Counted from the first letter of the stretch, positions 25,161 through 34,773 are shown. The stretch is DNA of 64,000 bases from Clostridiaceae bacterium (GCA_902362865.1 CABIYE010000006.1:49317-113316), one strand, 5' to 3'. Numbers and translations: made by a program. Notes: generated from the sequence alone by a model not told the origin.

Positions 25161-26543
25161 TTATAACAAAATGTATTTGAGGATAAACAATATGGCAAGC
25201 ACATACATCAAAAGACTGATTTTCTTTTCTTTCGCCTTACCAGTCAGAAGATTCAGCACAACATATGAGATAACTCCCATGGAAATTCCTTCAGAAATAC
25301 TGTAGAAGAACGGCATCGCTCCAATACAGATATAACAGGGAATCGCCTCTGACAACTCGTTGAAGTCAATATTCACCACATTTGTCAACATATAGAATCC
25401 AACTACCACCAATGCGGGTGCCGTTGCAAAGGACGGAATTGCAAGGAAAATCGGCGACAGGAACAAAGACAGCCCGAACAGGATTGCTGTAGTCACTGCC
25501 GTAAGCCCGGTTCTTCCGCCTTCTGACACACCGGATGCACTTTCAACAAAAGTGGTTGTTGTGGACGTCCCCAATATTGCTCCTGCTGTCGTTGCAACTG
25601 CATCCGCCATCAGAGCTCCTTTGATATGCGGAAGCTTCCCATCCTTGTCCAGCATCCCTGCCTTAGCAGACACACCGATCAATGTTCCAATAGTATCAAA
25701 CATATCTACGAACAGAAACGCAAAAAGAATGACTACAAAATTCAAGGAGAAGATTCCTGAAAAATCAAGCTTCCCAAACACCGGCGCTATACTTGGGATC
25801 GACAGGCCGCTGCTGAAATCCGGAAGCAGCCCGTAAAAACCCAGCTCTGGATTTGGAACATATAATCCCGCAAACTGACAGATAATACCAAGAAGCCAGG
25901 TAATTAAGATTCCCCACAGAATGTTTCCTTTCACATTTTTAATCACCAGGATTCCCGTAATAAGAATACCGATGATCGCAAGAAGTACTGTAATTCCTAC
26001 ATCGTTAAAGGTTGCCGCAGTACCGTTCACTTCATTGTACGCATCAACAGAAAATAACTGAAGCAAGGTAGAGCCTCCGATAACAATATTCGCATTCTGC
26101 AGACCGATAAATGCAATGAACAGACCGATTCCAACGCTGACCGCCGCCTTAAGATTCTGCGGGATTGCATTGAAAATCGCCTCACGGACATTCGTTAATG
26201 ACAGAATGATAAAGATAATACCCTCTGCAAACACTGCCGTCAACGCATACTGCCAGCTGTAACCCATGCCAAGGACTACCGTATAGGCAAAATATGCATT
26301 CAGCCCCATGCCCGGCGCCAGAGCAAATGGATAATTTGCAAATACTGCCATCAAAAGCGTACCAATCAAAGAAGCAACCGCCGTAGCTGTAAATACTGCC
26401 CCCTGATCCATCCCTGCTGCGGAAAGGATGCTGGGATTAACCGCCAGAATATAGGCCATCGTCATAAAGGTGGTTATACCGGCAATAATTTCCGTCTTAA
26501 CATCCGTGCCATTTTCACTGAGCTTAAAAAATTTTTCTAACAT
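25161..26543 (-). CDS. NCS2 family purine permease (PbuG/AzgA type)
   Basis: A 460-residue inner-membrane transporter for purine bases (guanine, hypoxanthine or adenine). It has the AzgA-subgroup start FKLSENGTDVKTEIIAGITTF (given in family terms), followed by ALAPGMGLNAYFAY, then GTSTTTTFVESASGV, a signature of the purine-specific NCS2 branch rather than uracil/xanthine permeases. About fourteen hydrophobic segments fit the family fold. A promoter and a dyad lie upstream. No purine riboswitch was seen. It is monocistronic, with a terminator at 25085-25128. Confidence 0.93.
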   Translation of the reverse strand: MLEKFFKLSENGTDVKTEIIAGITTFMTMAYILAVNPSILSAAGMDQGAVFTATAVASLIGTLLMAVFANYPFALAPGMGLNAYFAYTVVLGMGYSWQYALTAVFAEGIIFIILSLTNVREAIFNAIPQNLKAAVSVGIGLFIAFIGLQNANIVIGGSTLLQLFSVDAYNEVNGTAATFNDVGITVLLAIIGILITGILVIKNVKGNILWGILITWLLGIICQFAGLYVPNPELGFYGLLPDFSSGLSIPSIAPVFGKLDFSGIFSLNFVVILFAFLFVDMFDTIGTLIGVSAKAGMLDKDGKLPHIKGALMADAVATTAGAILGTSTTTTFVESASGVSEGGRTGLTAVTTAILFGLSLFLSPIFLAIPSFATAPALVVVGFYMLTNVVNIDFNELSEAIPCYICIGAMPFFYSISEGISMGVISYVVLNLLTGKAKEKKISLLMYVLAILFILKYILL

Positions 26544-26571
26544 TTCTTTCCCCCTTCTTTTCTCTAATTTT

Positions 26572-26591
26572 TAGTATTGACAAAAATACTA
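26572..26591. promoter_or_regulatory. Inverted repeat downstream of the permease promoter
   Basis: TAGTATT and AATACTA form a perfect 7-base dyad with a 6-base spacer, just after the -10 of the permease gene, so a repressor site is plausible. The binder is unknown. Confidence 0.45.
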
Positions 26592-26595
26592 TTTC

Positions 26596-26624
26596 AGCAT
26601 AACACAATTGCAAAATTATTTCAA
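26596..26624 (-). promoter_or_regulatory. Promoter of the NCS2 permease
   Basis: On the minus strand TTGAAA (26619-26624) and TATGCT (26596-26601) are 17 bases apart. The region also carries the divergent promoter for the glycosyltransferase gene, with an extended -10 TGTTAAAAT ending at 26648. Confidence 0.6.
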
Positions 26625-26685
26625 TTTTTTCCCAATCCATGTTAAAATAGATGTCAAATAATTTGAGGACAGGAGTGTATTAATT

Positions 26686-27990
26686 ATGGAGCCAACCGTC
26701 AGCATTATTGTGCCGGTATACAATGCCGAGGGCACACTTACCCGCTGCATCGACAGCATTTTGAACCAAGAATATAACGACTTTGAACTTTTACTGATTG
26801 ATGACGGTAGCCAGGACTCTTCCGGCGCCATCTGCGACAGCTATGCCTCTGCAGATTCCCGTGTCCGCGTCGTCCATAAGGTAAATTCGGGCGTTTCTGA
26901 TTCCAGAAATCTTGCTCTTGACATGGCACGCGGCACATACCTTCAATTTCTGGACAGCGATGACTGGATTACCCCAAACGCCACCCGGCTCTTGGTAGAA
27001 ACTGCCGAGCACTATCACTGTGACATGGTAATTTCTGATTTCTACCGGGTTGTTGGAAAACGGGTATCCCATAAGGGCAATATAGAGGAAGACTGCGTAC
27101 TGACCCGAGAAGAATTTGCTGCACATATGCTTGAAAATCCGGCAGATTTCTACTACGGCGTACTCTGGAACAAACTGTTCCGCCGCAGTATCGTTGAAAG
27201 CCATCATCTCCGCATGGACACTCATATCAGCTGGTGTGAGGATTTTATGTTTAATCTGGAATATATCCGTTATGCAGACGTCTTCTTCGCCCTTCAGGTG
27301 CCAATTTATTATTATGTAAAAACCAAAGGTTCTCTTGCCAGTCAGGGAATGAACATTTCCAAGACTATCAAGATGAAACTCATGGTCTTTGAATATTATC
27401 ATAATTTTTATAAGCATGTCCTGGACGAAGCAGATTATGAGAAGAACCGGCTGCAGGTCTACCGTTTTCTGGTGGATGCTGCAAATGATGGCATCGTACC
27501 GCCCACCATCCTGCCCGGTTCCAAGAAATTGGGAGAAGAAAGAAGCCAGGTCTCAGCAGATGTCCTGGCCGCCGAGGGCTTCCTCATGGATGACTACCGG
27601 AGCCGGAAGCTTATGGATTACTATCTGGAACCCATTGCCCTGAAAAATGACCTGACGCTGGATGAAGTCCGTCTTCTGATGTACTTAACCCAGCCTCACC
27701 ACAGCAGCAGCCGGAAAGAACTTGCAGACTTTGCGAATTTATCTCTGCGAAGCCTGTCCGTACTGCTCCAGAAGCTTTCCTCCAAAAATTATCTAAAGGT
27801 GGAAAATAAACGAAGCTCCAAACAGCTTCAGATTGTGTTCCTCCCCCTTGCCACACCGGTTCTGGCCGAGATTTCCACCGCCCAAGGAAATTATGACCGC
27901 GCACGTTTTGCCGGATTTACAGAGGATGATTTGATTCAATATGCATATTTTACAGAAAAAATCAAGCACAATATGCAGAAAATCCTTTAA
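26686..27990 (+). CDS. GT2 glycosyltransferase fused to a MarR-like winged helix
   Basis: A 434-residue two-part protein. Residues about 1-230 are a GT-A family 2 glycosyltransferase, with SIIVPVYNAEGTL, the nucleotide-binding DDGSQD and the metal-binding LDSDDW. Residues from about 322 read as a MarR-type DNA-binding domain. They comprise a lead helix LTLDEVRLLMYL, the HTH RKELADFANLSLRSLSVLLQ, a wing beginning ENKRSSKQLQ and the terminal helices. No membrane segment is visible, so it should be cytoplasmic. The reading frame is continuous, with no frameshift between the parts. The sugar acceptor and DNA target are unknown. It stands alone, divergent from the purine permease. Confidence 0.82.
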   Translation: MEPTVSIIVPVYNAEGTLTRCIDSILNQEYNDFELLLIDDGSQDSSGAICDSYASADSRVRVVHKVNSGVSDSRNLALDMARGTYLQFLDSDDWITPNATRLLVETAEHYHCDMVISDFYRVVGKRVSHKGNIEEDCVLTREEFAAHMLENPADFYYGVLWNKLFRRSIVESHHLRMDTHISWCEDFMFNLEYIRYADVFFALQVPIYYYVKTKGSLASQGMNISKTIKMKLMVFEYYHNFYKHVLDEADYEKNRLQVYRFLVDAANDGIVPPTILPGSKKLGEERSQVSADVLAAEGFLMDDYRSRKLMDYYLEPIALKNDLTLDEVRLLMYLTQPHHSSSRKELADFANLSLRSLSVLLQKLSSKNYLKVENKRSSKQLQIVFLPLATPVLAEISTAQGNYDRARFAGFTEDDLIQYAYFTEKIKHNMQKIL

Positions 27991-28017
27991 AGGATCCAAT
28001 TTTTCCGGGCATTCTGC

Positions 28018-28959
28018 TTATGCTATCCCCTCAACCAGGACAGAAAACATAAGCAAGAAAATCCCCAAAACCATCATGCCAATCCCGACGGCAATCAGCA
28101 AAATCAAAGTCTGTTTCTTTTCTCTCGGGAATACACCGTTCTCATATCCGGGCTGTCCCTTATGGAGCAGATAATTTCCCAGATAAATAAGAAGCGGCGC
28201 TGCCCCTCCGTACATAACATAAAGTGCAACGGAACCAAGGGGCAGCTCTGTCATCTGGGCAGAAGTCCCCGCCGCCTGAATCAGGTCTGTCCCGGTCATC
28301 TTCAGCAGAGCATTTAAAACAGCCAGTAACAGAATGGGAAAGGCATTATTTATCAGATGAAACAGCATATTATAGAACATATTCTCCGTCTCAAACAGCA
28401 GATACCCCATCGCAATCCCCAAAAGCATTGTCGGCACCATACGCCAGATACTGCCGTGAAAAGCTCCGAAAATAACCGATACAATGATAATTGCCGCCCA
28501 TCTGTTCTTCATACTCCGAAAACAGCTAAGAAGCGCTCCGCGGAAAGCCATCTCCTCACAAATTGCCGGGGTAAGCGAAATAACCAGTAAGGACAGAAGC
28601 ACCGGAGCGCTCACCATAACATCCTGAATTCCCTGTCCTGCCCCCATCACTTCCTGTGGGAAAAAGTATGCAATCACCATGGTAATCAGCAATGCGCCCC
28701 AGTATGCCCCTATCCAGAGCACCACCGTTCCGGCTATTTTCACTGCTTCCGGCTTCTTGAACGGGAAAATGCTCCGCAGCCTGCCCCGGAAAATCAGAAA
28801 AACTCCCACCGCTATCACCACCAGCAGCGCTTCACTAACTACCGTACCCAAAAGCCCCATCCAGGCTCCCAGGAAATCGCTCAGCCAGAAAATATCTATG
28901 GCATACAAAACAACCAGTAATACTGCAATTCCATATGGTTTTAATTTCTTTCTATTCAT
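28018..28959 (-). CDS. CPBP family intramembrane glutamic endopeptidase
   Basis: A 313-residue integral membrane protein of the CPBP/Abi family (Rce1-like proteases). The core motifs are visible: EEMAFRGALL with the catalytic Glu-Glu and Arg, FGAFHGS with a catalytic His, and a later NAFP. About eight hydrophobic helices are present. The start at 28959 has AAGGAG six to eight bases upstream and overlaps the stop of the DUF5714 gene by eight bases; a longer open frame to 29148 would overlap that gene extensively. Roles in the family range from CAAX-like processing to bacteriocin self-immunity. Confidence 0.88.
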   Translation of the reverse strand: MNRKKLKPYGIAVLLVVLYAIDIFWLSDFLGAWMGLLGTVVSEALLVVIAVGVFLIFRGRLRSIFPFKKPEAVKIAGTVVLWIGAYWGALLITMVIAYFFPQEVMGAGQGIQDVMVSAPVLLSLLVISLTPAICEEMAFRGALLSCFRSMKNRWAAIIIVSVIFGAFHGSIWRMVPTMLLGIAMGYLLFETENMFYNMLFHLINNAFPILLLAVLNALLKMTGTDLIQAAGTSAQMTELPLGSVALYVMYGGAAPLLIYLGNYLLHKGQPGYENGVFPREKKQTLILLIAVGIGMMVLGIFLLMFSVLVEGIA

Positions 28960-29668
28960 AAGCCGTCTCCTTTTCGTAAAATGGGCATGCATGCCGGATA
29001 CACTGTTCATTCTCTCCGCAGAAACTGCACACAGTCTTCCGGGGCATCTCCAGCCTGATTCCAAATTCTTCATCAATCCCCTCAGATGCCGCCTGTACCG
29101 CCAGGAAGGAATCTCTCTTGCAGCATCTCGGTCCGCCACAGGAACCAATCTTCTGCAATGCTCTTGCCGTCATAAGATTTGCCTGTCCCCAGGATTTTCC
29201 GCTTAAAGGCGTCGCTTTCTTCATAATGCTGAACGCAATCCCCGTACTGACCGCCGCCCCGCAGCATCCCCAGAATCCGCAGATGCCGCCCGGTACTTCT
29301 CTGCCTCTGCGTACCATCTCTTCCATCGCCCACGGATAATCTATCTGGCCGCCGCAATTATGGTATACAGTCAAAAGAACGGCTCCCACCAGCACGTGAT
29401 GCTCCGGTCCATGCATATAGATATAAGGATTATCCATGATTTCCTGCATCAAACAGATGGGGTTCCTGCTGCCTGATTTCCTGCAGACTTCCTCTATCAC
29501 TTCAATCCCACGCTTGCTGTGACAAACATCACACACATAATGTCCGTCCTCACAGCTTACATTATTCTCAAACTTCTTATGACAAATGCTGCACTCCATT
29601 TCTCTGGCATTCTCATAGTATAATAATGGCTTCCCACACACCAGACATGCGCCTCTTTTTCCTGACAT
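28952..29668 (-). CDS. DUF5714 cysteine-rich protein
   Basis: A 238-residue soluble protein with many cysteines. Two zinc-ribbon-like pairs lie at the N-terminus (CLVCGKPL and CSICHKKF, about residues 8-35), then CDVCHSKRG. The conserved core has GGICGFWGCCGAAVSTGIA and GGPRCCKRD. A closing CSFCGENEQC follows. This matches DUF5714 as I recall it; its function is not known to me. The glycine-cysteine-rich core suggests a metal or redox site. The ATG at 29668 (AAAGGG six bases upstream) is preferred over 29689. It is translationally coupled to the CPBP protease. Confidence 0.75.
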   Translation of the reverse strand: MSGKRGACLVCGKPLLYYENAREMECSICHKKFENNVSCEDGHYVCDVCHSKRGIEVIEEVCRKSGSRNPICLMQEIMDNPYIYMHGPEHHVLVGAVLLTVYHNCGGQIDYPWAMEEMVRRGREVPGGICGFWGCCGAAVSTGIAFSIMKKATPLSGKSWGQANLMTARALQKIGSCGGPRCCKRDSFLAVQAASEGIDEEFGIRLEMPRKTVCSFCGENEQCIRHACPFYEKETAYE

Positions 29669-29803
29669 ATGTATCCCTTTCTCCTTCATAATTATACAAA
29701 AATATTCAGAATTTCTTCAGAAATTACCACCCTTTATCTTTAATTGTTTTTTGTACACTATTCCTATACAAAAACGATGCACTTACATAAAGGGGGATTC
29801 ATT

Positions 29804-30403
29804 ATGAGAGCTGCGACAGCCAAACTTGAAAACTTTGTCTTATCTGTCAGCCCAATCGCAGAAATCGGCTACCAGCGGACTTACTCTGCTTCTTCACTGA
29901 TTCTGTTGTTTTTTATTTTTTCTGGAATGGGATGGATATGGGAAGTGATTTTACATATCATTGAAGATGGAATGATTATTAACCGCGGTGTCCTCGCCGG
30001 CCCATGGCTTCCAATCTACGGAGCCGGTGGAATCCTGATTCTGCTCCTCCTGAAAAAATGGCGCAGACAGCCTTTTCATCTGTTCGGCATGATTATGTTA
30101 TTATGCGGAACAATTGAGTATTTCACCAGCGTGATGTTAGAAATGCTGTTCGGCGTCAGATGGTGGGATTACAGCGACATGCTGTTCCAGCTCCGGGGAC
30201 GGGTATGCCTGGAAGGGCTTACTATCTTCGGCTTCGGCGGACTCTTCATCGTCTATGCCGCTGCCCCGTTTCTGGACAACCGGATACAGAAACTGTCCAC
30301 CCAAAAACGCAGAATCCTCTGTATGCTTTTGCTTCTTCTCTTTACGGGAGATCTGCTGTATTCCTTCCTGAACCCCAACATGGGATTCGGGATAACCACA
30401 TAG
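29804..30403 (+). CDS. CmpB-like putative ABC transporter permease (PF06541 type)
   Basis: A 199-residue membrane protein with five predicted helices. Family hallmarks are FSGMGWIWEV, INRGVLAGPWLPIYG, WDYSDMLFQLRGR and FGFGGLF. The family is widespread in Lachnospiraceae; the transport label rests on annotation tradition and its function is unproven. The ATG at 29804 follows AGGGGG at nine bases; an upstream in-frame start at 29744 lies before the likely promoter. Its stop is four bases from the convergent sirtuin gene. Confidence 0.8.
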   Translation: MRAATAKLENFVLSVSPIAEIGYQRTYSASSLILLFFIFSGMGWIWEVILHIIEDGMIINRGVLAGPWLPIYGAGGILILLLLKKWRRQPFHLFGMIMLLCGTIEYFTSVMLEMLFGVRWWDYSDMLFQLRGRVCLEGLTIFGFGGLFIVYAAAPFLDNRIQKLSTQKRRILCMLLLLLFTGDLLYSFLNPNMGFGITT

Positions 30404-30407
30404 ACAG

Positions 30408-31139
30408 CTACTGTGAAACGACGATCTGCCCCAGTATCTGTCCGATTGGCGCAGCAATGCTAAGCTCAGCCCCCACTTCCTTTGCTGTCGCGCTTTTATT
30501 AATCACCACCAGATGTTTTCCTCTGAAATAATCAATAAATCCGGCCGCCGGATACACCACCAGAGATGTTCCGCCGATAATCAGCATATCTGCCTGACTG
30601 ATTGCCCGGATGCTTTTCTGTATGATTCCAGAATCCAGCCCTTCTTCATAAAGAACCACATCCGGCTTAATCAGACCGCCGCACTGGCACCGAGGTACCC
30701 CCTCTGCATGTTTCACGTATGCCGCATCGTAGAACCTGCCGCATTTTTGACAGTAATTGCGGTGGATGCTTCCATGGAGTTCCAGTACATTCCTGCTGCC
30801 TGCCGCCTGATGAAGGCCGTCAATATTCTGAGTAACGACTGCTGTCAGCTTTCCTTTTGCTTCCAGTTCCGCCAGTTTCCTGTGCGCCGGATTCGGCTGT
30901 GCCGAAAGAAACATCATCTTCTCTTTATAAAATTCATAAAATGCTTCCGTATGATGCACGAAGAAACTATGGCTTACGATCTGCTCCGGCGAATACTTGT
31001 AGCTCTGCCGGTACAGCCCGTCGGCGCTTCGGAAATCCGGAATATTACTTTCCGTGGATACTCCCGCCCCGCCAAAAAATACAATATTGCTGCTGTCGTC
31101 AATCATTTCCTGCAGTTTCTTCACTTCATTCTCATACAT
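30408..31139 (-). CDS. NAD-dependent protein deacylase (sirtuin)
   Basis: Removes acyl groups from protein lysines using NAD+. The 243 residues show the Rossmann motifs GAGVSTESNIPDFRS and TQNIDGLHQ, the catalytic His in ELHGS and four zinc cysteines (CQKCG and CQCGG). The absence of the Tyr/Arg pair typical of class III CobB desuccinylases was not checked rigorously. Its ATG shares one base with the stop of the FabT-like regulator, so the two are coupled, linking a deacylase to fatty-acid gene control. Confidence 0.92.
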   Translation of the reverse strand: MYENEVKKLQEMIDDSSNIVFFGGAGVSTESNIPDFRSADGLYRQSYKYSPEQIVSHSFFVHHTEAFYEFYKEKMMFLSAQPNPAHRKLAELEAKGKLTAVVTQNIDGLHQAAGSRNVLELHGSIHRNYCQKCGRFYDAAYVKHAEGVPRCQCGGLIKPDVVLYEEGLDSGIIQKSIRAISQADMLIIGGTSLVVYPAAGFIDYFRGKHLVVINKSATAKEVGAELSIAAPIGQILGQIVVSQ

Positions 31140-31615
31140 TACGCTTCCTCCTCCGGCATACTCTTCGATTCTCCCTGCTTACTATAGCCATGGAAGAATT
31201 CTGTCAGTCCATCCAATGTCTTCATAAGAACCGGAATCTCATCCTCTGTCAGTTTATCTAAGATTGCCTGCGTCATCTGATGATGATAATCCGCATGATG
31301 GTGGTAGGCATGGATTCCTTTGTCCGTCAGCTTAATAATCACGACTCTCCGATCCTCGTCACTTCTGTACCGCTCTACATACTTCTTCCTGACAAGATTG
31401 TTAATCGCCGTGGTAAGTGTACCTACGGTAATATTCAGCTTCTTTGCAACGGAAGACATATTATTCCCCTCTCCCAGACCGATTGCTTCCATAATATGCA
31501 TATCAGTGTTGGTAATATCCTTAAATTCTTCTGTAATAATCGCTTTTCCTTCCAACTCCCAGATTTCATTAATCAGGTGAACCAGAATATCATTGATTGT
31601 CTTATACGCATCCAT
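31139..31615 (-). CDS. fabT: FabT-like MarR family regulator of fatty acid synthesis
   Basis: A 158-residue MarR-type repressor. It closely resembles streptococcal FabT as I recall it: EFKDITNTDMHIMEAIG, the HTH MSSVAKKLNITVGTLTTAINNL and the wing RSDEDRRVV. FabT represses fab genes when bound to long-chain acyl-ACP. A FabT-type box lies at the fabH promoter 9 kb upstream. Here the regulator sits behind accDA at the operon's far end with its own TATAAT promoter, not at the head as in streptococci. It is followed by the coupled sirtuin gene. Confidence 0.82.
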   Translation of the reverse strand: MDAYKTINDILVHLINEIWELEGKAIITEEFKDITNTDMHIMEAIGLGEGNNMSSVAKKLNITVGTLTTAINNLVRKKYVERYRSDEDRRVVIIKLTDKGIHAYHHHADYHHQMTQAILDKLTEDEIPVLMKTLDGLTEFFHGYSKQGESKSMPEEEA

Positions 31616-31650
31616 TGCATTTCCCTCTTCCAGTAAACTTTCCTTTTCTT

Positions 31651-31680
31651 ATTATACCCACTGTCGGCACAAAGAATCAA
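31651..31680 (-). promoter_or_regulatory. Promoter of fabT-sirtuin
   Basis: TTGATT (31675-31680) and a perfect TATAAT (31651-31656) are separated by 18 bases on the minus strand. The -35 lies within one arm of the inverted repeat at 31671-31714. Confidence 0.65.
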
Positions 31681-31714
31681 TCCTTTCTTTTTAGATTTCT
31701 TACATTGATTCTTT
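31671..31714. repeat. Inverted repeat between accDA and fabT
   Basis: AAAGAATCAAT (31671-31681) and ATTGATTCTTT (31704-31714) form perfect 11-base arms with a 22-base spacer. One arm covers the accDA stop codon, the other the fabT -35. It lacks a T-run, so an operator or transcript-end stem is likelier than a classic terminator. Confidence 0.55.
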
Positions 31715-33431
31715 ACATCATCCTGAACCTTTTGTAACGCCTCTCTGCCAGTTCATCCGGCGTAATCGTTCCATACTTATGCAGGAATTTCAGGATCTCG
31801 CCGTCCAGGATTTCCGTTACCTGCACCATCGAATCCTTCGTCAGATGTTCCGGCTCCGGAATGATCCGTTCTACCATCTTTCTTTCATACAAATCTGCTG
31901 CCGTCAGCTTCATTACCTCCGCCGCTTCTTTCGCCTTCGTGCTGTCTTTCCACAGAATACTTGCAAATCCTTCCGGTGATAAAATGGAATAAACCGCATT
32001 CTCCAGCATCCACACTTCATCCGAAGTTGCCATGGCAAGGGCGCCGCCGCTTCCGCCTTCTCCAATAACAATGGACAGCGTCGGGACTTTCAGTGCTGAC
32101 ATTTCATAAATATTTCTTGCGATTGCCTCTCCCTGTCCTCTTTCTTCTGCCTCAATCCCACAGAAGGCTCCCGGTGTATCTACCAGACAGATTACCGGCC
32201 TGCCGAACTTCTCCGCCTGCTTCATCAGGCGCAGCGCTTTCCGGTATCCATCCGGCGAAGGCATACCGAAATTGCGTTCAATATTTTCCTTCGTATCTCT
32301 TCCCTTTGCCTGTGCAATCACAGTAACCGGAATCCCATGGAAGCTTGCAATTCCTCCTACGACTGCCCGGTCATCCGCAAAGCAGCGGTCTCCATGTAAT
32401 TCCATAAAGTCTTCAAAAAGTTCCTCTATATAATCCGTCCCTACCGGACGGTTTTTCTCTCTGGAACAAAGGACCCTGTCCCATGCAGTTTTTTCCGGCT
32501 CCGATTCCCGCTCTTTCGCAAACTGTTCCCCAGCCTGCGCAGGAGTCCCTGCCGGACACTCTCGCGCCGTCTGCTTCTTATGCTGCTTTATCAACTGTGA
32601 AAGCTCCTCACGCATCTCTTCCCGCCCGATGATTCTATCAATAAAACCATGCTCCAGCAAGAATTCAGAACTCTGGAACCCTTTGGGCAGTTTCTGTCCG
32701 ATGGTCTGTTCAATCACCCGTGGACCGGCGAACCCAATCAATGCCCCTGGCTCTGCCAGAATGATGTCTCCAAGCATTGCAAAGCTGGCGGTCACCCCTC
32801 CGGTGGTAGGGTCTGTAAGCACAGAAATATAAAGAAGTCCGGCATCACTATGCCGCTTCAATGCGGCAGAAGTCTTCGCCATCTGCATAAGGGATGTGAT
32901 TCCTTCCTGCATTCTGGCTCCGCCGGAACAGGCAAAGAGTATGACTGGGAGCTGCTCCTTCGTCGCACGCTCTACCGCCCTCGTAATCTTCTCTCCTACG
33001 GCCCAGCCCATGCTCGCCATCAGAAAACGTCCGTCACAGACGCCCAACACTACATCATTTCCTTCAATCTTTCCGCGCCCGGTCACAACTGCTTCCCGAA
33101 GTCCGGTCTTTTCCTGCACATTCTGCAGTTTCTCTTCATACCCTTTATAATCCATGGGATTTTGCCCCTTCAGGTTTTCATCCCACTCTTCAAATGTTCC
33201 CGCGTCTACAATCATCTGTATCCTGCGCCGGGCATGGACACGGAAATAGCCGCCGCATTTTGGACAAATATAGTAACCCTGCTTTACATCCTCGGCAATA
33301 ATCGCAGCACCGCATTTATTACATCGGCAAAGCAGCCCTTCCGGCACCTGGGGTCTTGCCCCTTTCAGGGCACTGCCGCTGCGCCGCATACGGGACTGCT
33401 TCGTTTTCTTAAACATATTTTCAATCTTCAT
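31713..33431 (-). CDS. accDA: Acetyl-CoA carboxylase carboxyltransferase, fused beta-alpha subunits
   Basis: Transfers the carboxyl group from biotin to acetyl-CoA to make malonyl-CoA. A single 572-residue chain carries AccD then AccA. The N-terminal zinc finger (CNKCG...CPKCG, about residues 36-60) and the beta crotonase fold with SGGARMQEG end near residue 265. A variable linker follows (residues 285-320), then the alpha subunit (residues about 325-572) with GTPGAFCG-like DTPGAFCG and [10 protein letters not shown]. The ATG at 33431 overlaps accC by 11 bases. The fusion replaces separate accD and accA genes; it lies last in the fab operon. Confidence 0.93.
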   Translation of the reverse strand: MKIENMFKKTKQSRMRRSGSALKGARPQVPEGLLCRCNKCGAAIIAEDVKQGYYICPKCGGYFRVHARRRIQMIVDAGTFEEWDENLKGQNPMDYKGYEEKLQNVQEKTGLREAVVTGRGKIEGNDVVLGVCDGRFLMASMGWAVGEKITRAVERATKEQLPVILFACSGGARMQEGITSLMQMAKTSAALKRHSDAGLLYISVLTDPTTGGVTASFAMLGDIILAEPGALIGFAGPRVIEQTIGQKLPKGFQSSEFLLEHGFIDRIIGREEMREELSQLIKQHKKQTARECPAGTPAQAGEQFAKERESEPEKTAWDRVLCSREKNRPVGTDYIEELFEDFMELHGDRCFADDRAVVGGIASFHGIPVTVIAQAKGRDTKENIERNFGMPSPDGYRKALRLMKQAEKFGRPVICLVDTPGAFCGIEAEERGQGEAIARNIYEMSALKVPTLSIVIGEGGSGGALAMATSDEVWMLENAVYSILSPEGFASILWKDSTKAKEAAEVMKLTAADLYERKMVERIIPEPEHLTKDSMVQVTEILDGEILKFLHKYGTITPDELAERRYKRFRMM

Positions 33432-34773
33432 AACCAATCACTTTATTCTCAATAAACTCCACATCAATATTCCCTGACAAATAATCGGGATGATTAAAAA
33501 TCTCATACTGATAATCTACATTCGTATCAATTCCTTCTATAATTACCTCACCCAGCGCACTCTGCATTTTGCGGATAGCTTCCTCCCGGTTCTGCGCCCA
33601 GACAATCAGCTTCGCAATCATAGAATCGTAATAAGGCGGAATCGTGCATCCACTGTAAACAGCAGAATCTACGCGGATTCCTTTACCGCCCGGCAGATAC
33701 AGATCTGTAATCAGACCGGGAGACGGACGAAATCCCTCCGCCGGGTTTTCCGCATTAATCCGGCATTCAATTGCATGTCCTTTCAACTGCACATCCTCCT
33801 GCCGGTAAGAAAGAGGAAGTCCTGATGCAATCCGGATCTGCTCTTTCACCAAGTCAATCCCGGTTACCCACTCGGTCATCGGATGCTCCACCTGAATCCT
33901 GGTGTTCATTTCCATGAAATAGAACTTCTGGTTTTTCTCCAGCAGAAATTCGATCGTCCCGGCATTCACATATCCAGCCGCCTTCGCCGCTTTCACTGCT
34001 GCCTCGCCCATTTTCTTCCGAAGTTCTTCCGAAATCGCAGCGCAGGGCGATTCTTCTATCATCTTCTGATGATTTCTCTGGATAGAGCAATCCCGCTCTC
34101 CCAGATGAATTACATGCCCCATCTCATCTGCCAGAATCTGAAATTCAATATGTCTCGGATGCCGTACAAAATGCTCGATATACATCGTGTCATCACCAAA
34201 CGCCATCTGCGCTTCCTTCTGTGCCGTCCGAAAACTCTCCGCAAATTCCTCCGGCGTATCAGCTACACGCATCCCTTTACCTCCGCCGCCCAGCGCCGCC
34301 TTGATAATGACGGGATACCCAATCTTCTCCGCTTCCCTGCTGCCGGTTTCCACATCATAAATAGGTTCCGTGCTTCCCGGAATCACGGGAACTCCTGCTG
34401 CAATCATGGTGTTCCTTGCCTCCTGCTTGTTGCCAAGCTTTGCAATAACCTCTGACCCCGGTCCGATAAAGGTAATATGACACTGCTCACACAGCTCGGC
34501 AAACCGGCTGTTCTCCGACAGGAATCCGAATCCCGGATGGATAGCGTCAGCTCCCGACACAATGGTGGCACTGATAATTCTTTCCATGTTGAGATAACTT
34601 TCCTTTGAAGGCGCCGGCCCGATACAGACCGCCTCGTCGGCGAGCTGGGTATGCAGCGCCTCTTTATCTGCCTCCGAATACACAGCTACCGTCTCAATTC
34701 CCATTTCCCTGCACGCACGGATAATGCGCACGGCAATCTCTCCCCGGTTTGCAATCAATATTTTCCTAATCAT
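33421..34773 (-). CDS. accC: Biotin carboxylase subunit of acetyl-CoA carboxylase
   Basis: Carboxylates the biotin of AccB using ATP and bicarbonate. About 450 residues match the family length. The start [15 protein letters not shown] is followed by the glycine-rich ATP-grasp loop [22 protein letters not shown], and the catalytic region [14 protein letters not shown]. The ATG at 34773 overlaps the fabZ stop by eight bases (AGGGA six to seven bases upstream). The longer frame to 34791 adds six residues inside fabZ. Confidence 0.95.
   Translation of the reverse strand: MIRKILIANRGEIAVRIIRACREMGIETVAVYSEADKEALHTQLADEAVCIGPAPSKESYLNMERIISATIVSGADAIHPGFGFLSENSRFAELCEQCHITFIGPGSEVIAKLGNKQEARNTMIAAGVPVIPGSTEPIYDVETGSREAEKIGYPVIIKAALGGGGKGMRVADTPEEFAESFRTAQKEAQMAFGDDTMYIEHFVRHPRHIEFQILADEMGHVIHLGERDCSIQRNHQKMIEESPCAAISEELRKKMGEAAVKAAKAAGYVNAGTIEFLLEKNQKFYFMEMNTRIQVEHPMTEWVTGIDLVKEQIRIASGLPLSYRQEDVQLKGHAIECRINAENPAEGFRPSPGLITDLYLPGGKGIRVDSAVYSGCTIPPYYDSMIAKLIVWAQNREEAIRKMQSALGEVIIEGIDTNVDYQYEIFNHPDYLSGNIDVEFIENKVIGYED

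Noticed and set aside
26544..26686. Possible purine riboswitch upstream of the NCS2 permease
   Set aside because: The conserved TATAA...loop bases and three-helix layout were not found; the region fits two divergent promoters and a dyad.
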